DNA from: Candidatus Hydrogenedentota bacterium
GTDB taxonomy: Bacteria > Hydrogenedentota > Hydrogenedentia > Hydrogenedentales > GCA-2746185
Length of the DNA stretch: 15,486 bases
Reading direction: 5' to 3'
NCBI GenBank assembly: GCA_030123645.1
Contig: JASJYE010000014.1
Location: 1-15,486 of the forward strand
Part shown: in pieces, positions 14,197-15,486 of the stretch
How positions within the stretch are numbered: the stretch's first letter is position 1
How the letters are laid out: each line of letters begins with the position of its first letter
Notes under the pieces: model-generated
Told to the model about the DNA's origin: nothing
The model's database searches: none
The model's input: the letters and a program-made list of their open reading frames with translations, nothing else
Made by a program: the position numbers and the translations under genes

Positions 14197-15486
14197 GGTG
14201 TGCGGCCTCCGCCTGCGCCCATTTCGCGCGTCTCTGCGTTGACAGGGGCCACGCGTCCACCCAGAGCTGTCAGGGCATCGGTAAAGCCCGGATAGGTGAC
14301 ATCCATGGCCTCTGCGCCTTCGATTATTGTATCGCCCTCGATATGAGCGCCTGCGATGGCGAGCGCCATGACCACGCGGTGGTCGCCATGGCCGTCTACG
14401 AGAGCACCGCGGAGTTTACTCTCGCGAACAATCAGGCCGTTCTCGAGCTCTTCGATATCTGCGCCAAGCTTGTGCAATTCCACGCGCATCACCGCGATTC
14501 GGTCGGTCTCCTTCATGCGGGCCTGGGGCACGTTGACGAGGCGCGTCTCCCCTTGCGCAAAACAGCCGAGCACGGCCATCATCGGCAACGCGTCGGGGGT
14601 CGCGTTGAGGTCGAGTTCGCAGCCGGAGAGGGTATTGGCCTTTACGCGGATTTCTTCTGCGCCGACAGTGACTTCCGCGCCCATTTCCTCGAGATACTCG
14701 ATGACGGCCTTGTCGCCTTGCGTGTCGGAATAGTCCAGGCCCCGGCAGACGATGTCGTTCTCACCCAGCGCGCCGGCACACAGGAAAAACGTCGCTGACG
14801 AGAAGTCGCCGGGGATCCTGCGATCGACGGGGGCGTAGGCTTGGCCGCCGGGTACGCGGAATTCGCTGAGATCGTCGTCATGGTCGATTCGGACGCCTTG
14901 CCGGGCGAGCCAATCGAGCGTGATGCCGACATAGGGGCGTTCATTGAGGAGAGGGACATGAATCAGCGAATCCTCTGCCGCGAGGGGCGCGCACATCAAG
15001 AGGCTCGATAGGTATTGGCTCGTGACGGCCTCGATTGAGGTTTCGCCGCCGCGAAGAGTGCCGGTGAGCTCGAAGGGCGGGCACCCGTCGCCGCGCTGCG
15101 AGACTACGTGTGCGCCAAGGTCGGTCAGCGATTGCGCCAAGGGGCCGGCGGGGCGCCGCTGGATCTGTTCGTCGCCGGTCAGCACCGCTCTACCTTCCCG
15201 AAGGAGTGCGCACGAGCCCATCGCGATGCGCAGCGTCGTGCCGGAGTTCCCGACATCGATAATGTCCGTGGGGGCGTGGACTTCGCCGCCCGTGCCCTGA
15301 ATTCGCCAGAGGCCGGGCTCCTCGCTGAAAGTTGCACCGAGGGCCGTATAGGTGTCAACGGCGGCGCGGGTATCGGCGGAAAGGAGCGGTTCACGGACGA
15401 GACTTTCGCCATCGGCCAGGGCCGCGATGGCGACTGCGCGGATCGTATGCGATTTCGATCCGGGGATTTCGACCGTGCCGCTAAGG
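14193..15486 (-). CDS. aroA: 3-phosphoshikimate 1-carboxyvinyltransferase (EPSP synthase), 5' end outside window
   Basis: 430 residues are visible in a frame that stays open to the window edge; only the first 10-15 or so are missing. The enzyme transfers the enolpyruvyl group of PEP to shikimate-3-phosphate. Motifs in order: LSGTVEIPGSKSHTIRA (the K, S and R substrate residues), VGNSGTTLRI (phosphate/PEP loop), LNERPYVGITLDWL, GDFSSATFFLCAGAL, ATPDALPMMAVLG (catalytic Asp), KETDRIAVMRVELHKLGAD (Lys/Glu/Arg) and GHGDHRVVMALAIAG. Two half-barrels are complete. The loop GNSGTTLRI keeps the Gly of the E. coli GNAGTAMRP motif but has Ile where E. coli has Pro101; I draw no inhibitor prediction from this. 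The stop TGA overlaps the fused aroKC start by 4 bp, so the two are translationally coupled. An internal ATG at 15221 is not the start, since conserved sequence continues upstream of it. Confidence 0.95.
   Translation of the reverse strand, partial: LSGTVEIPGSKSHTIRAVAIAALADGESLVREPLLSADTRAAVDTYTALGATFSEEPGLWRIQGTGGEVHAPTDIIDVGNSGTTLRIAMGSCALLREGRAVLTGDEQIQRRPAGPLAQSLTDLGAHVVSQRGDGCPPFELTGTLRGGETSIEAVTSQYLSSLLMCAPLAAEDSLIHVPLLNERPYVGITLDWLARQGVRIDHDDDLSEFRVPGGQAYAPVDRRIPGDFSSATFFLCAGALGENDIVCRGLDYSDTQGDKAVIEYLEEMGAEVTVGAEEIRVKANTLSGCELDLNATPDALPMMAVLGCFAQGETRLVNVPQARMKETDRIAVMRVELHKLGADIEELENGLIVRESKLRGALVDGHGDHRVVMALAIAGAHIEGDTIIEGAEAMDVTYPGFTDALTALGGRVAPVNAETREMGAGGGRTP

Noticed and set aside
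12847..14295. Long open frame (482 codons) on the plus strand opposite the fused aro gene
   Set aside because: It is the antisense shadow of a GC-rich gene. The minus strand carries all AroK and AroC motifs, and the plus frame has no recognisable domain.
1..15486. CRISPR array, tRNA, rRNA, prophage or intact insertion sequence
   Set aside because: No regularly spaced repeats, cloverleaf, transposase or integrase motif was found on either strand. The repeats present are palindromic and not evenly spaced.

Overview
GC-rich bacterial DNA (about 60% GC by eye) with compact gene clusters, GTG starts and small palindromic repeats between clusters. The gene mix is DUF58/DUF4129 proteins, a lipoprotein of the sulfatase fold, an xylose-isomerase-like TIM barrel, a DUF3299-like protein with an ABC transporter, a CFI-box-CTERM surface protein and a fused AroK-AroC. 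This suggests an uncultured Gram-negative lineage near the PVC group, Planctomycetes or Hydrogenedentota. That placement is inference: no rRNA or other phylogenetic marker is present except the aro genes.

Layout. (1) 132-5104, + strand: DUF58 protein, sulfatase-like lipoprotein and an eight-helix DUF4129 membrane protein, 1 and 13 bases apart. This looks like a variant of the MoxR/DUF58/transglutaminase/DUF4129 operon; a MoxR ATPase would be expected left of the window, and the transglutaminase is absent. (2) 5115-7057, - strand: a TIM-barrel sugar isomerase/epimerase followed by an APH/CotS-type small-molecule kinase. (3) 7100-7525: no credible gene, but three repeat or palindrome elements; one is a second copy of the repeat that opens the window. 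(4) 7526-10130, + strand: ABC ATPase, FtsX/MacB-type permease and a membrane-anchored DUF3299-like protein with a CxxC-type cysteine pair, probably one export or metal-related system. (5) 10163-12055, - strand: a secreted seven-repeat beta-propeller protein with a CFI-box C-terminus. (6) 12056-12588: a promoter candidate, a strong stem-loop and a small putative zinc-binding protein gene between two identical 22-bp palindromic repeats. (7) 12589-15486, - strand: aroA (EPSP synthase, cut by the window edge) overlapping by 4 bp a fused shikimate kinase-chorismate synthase.

In cluster 7 two genes supply the last three steps of the shikimate pathway: shikimate to shikimate-3-phosphate (AroK domain), to EPSP (AroA), to chorismate (AroC domain). 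The fused enzymes are the first and third of these steps, and the second is translated from the overlapping gene. The most distinctive items are this fusion, the cysteine-less sulfatase-like lipoprotein inside a DUF58/DUF4129 operon, the ABC/DUF3299 unit, and the small zinc-knuckle gene between identical repeats.
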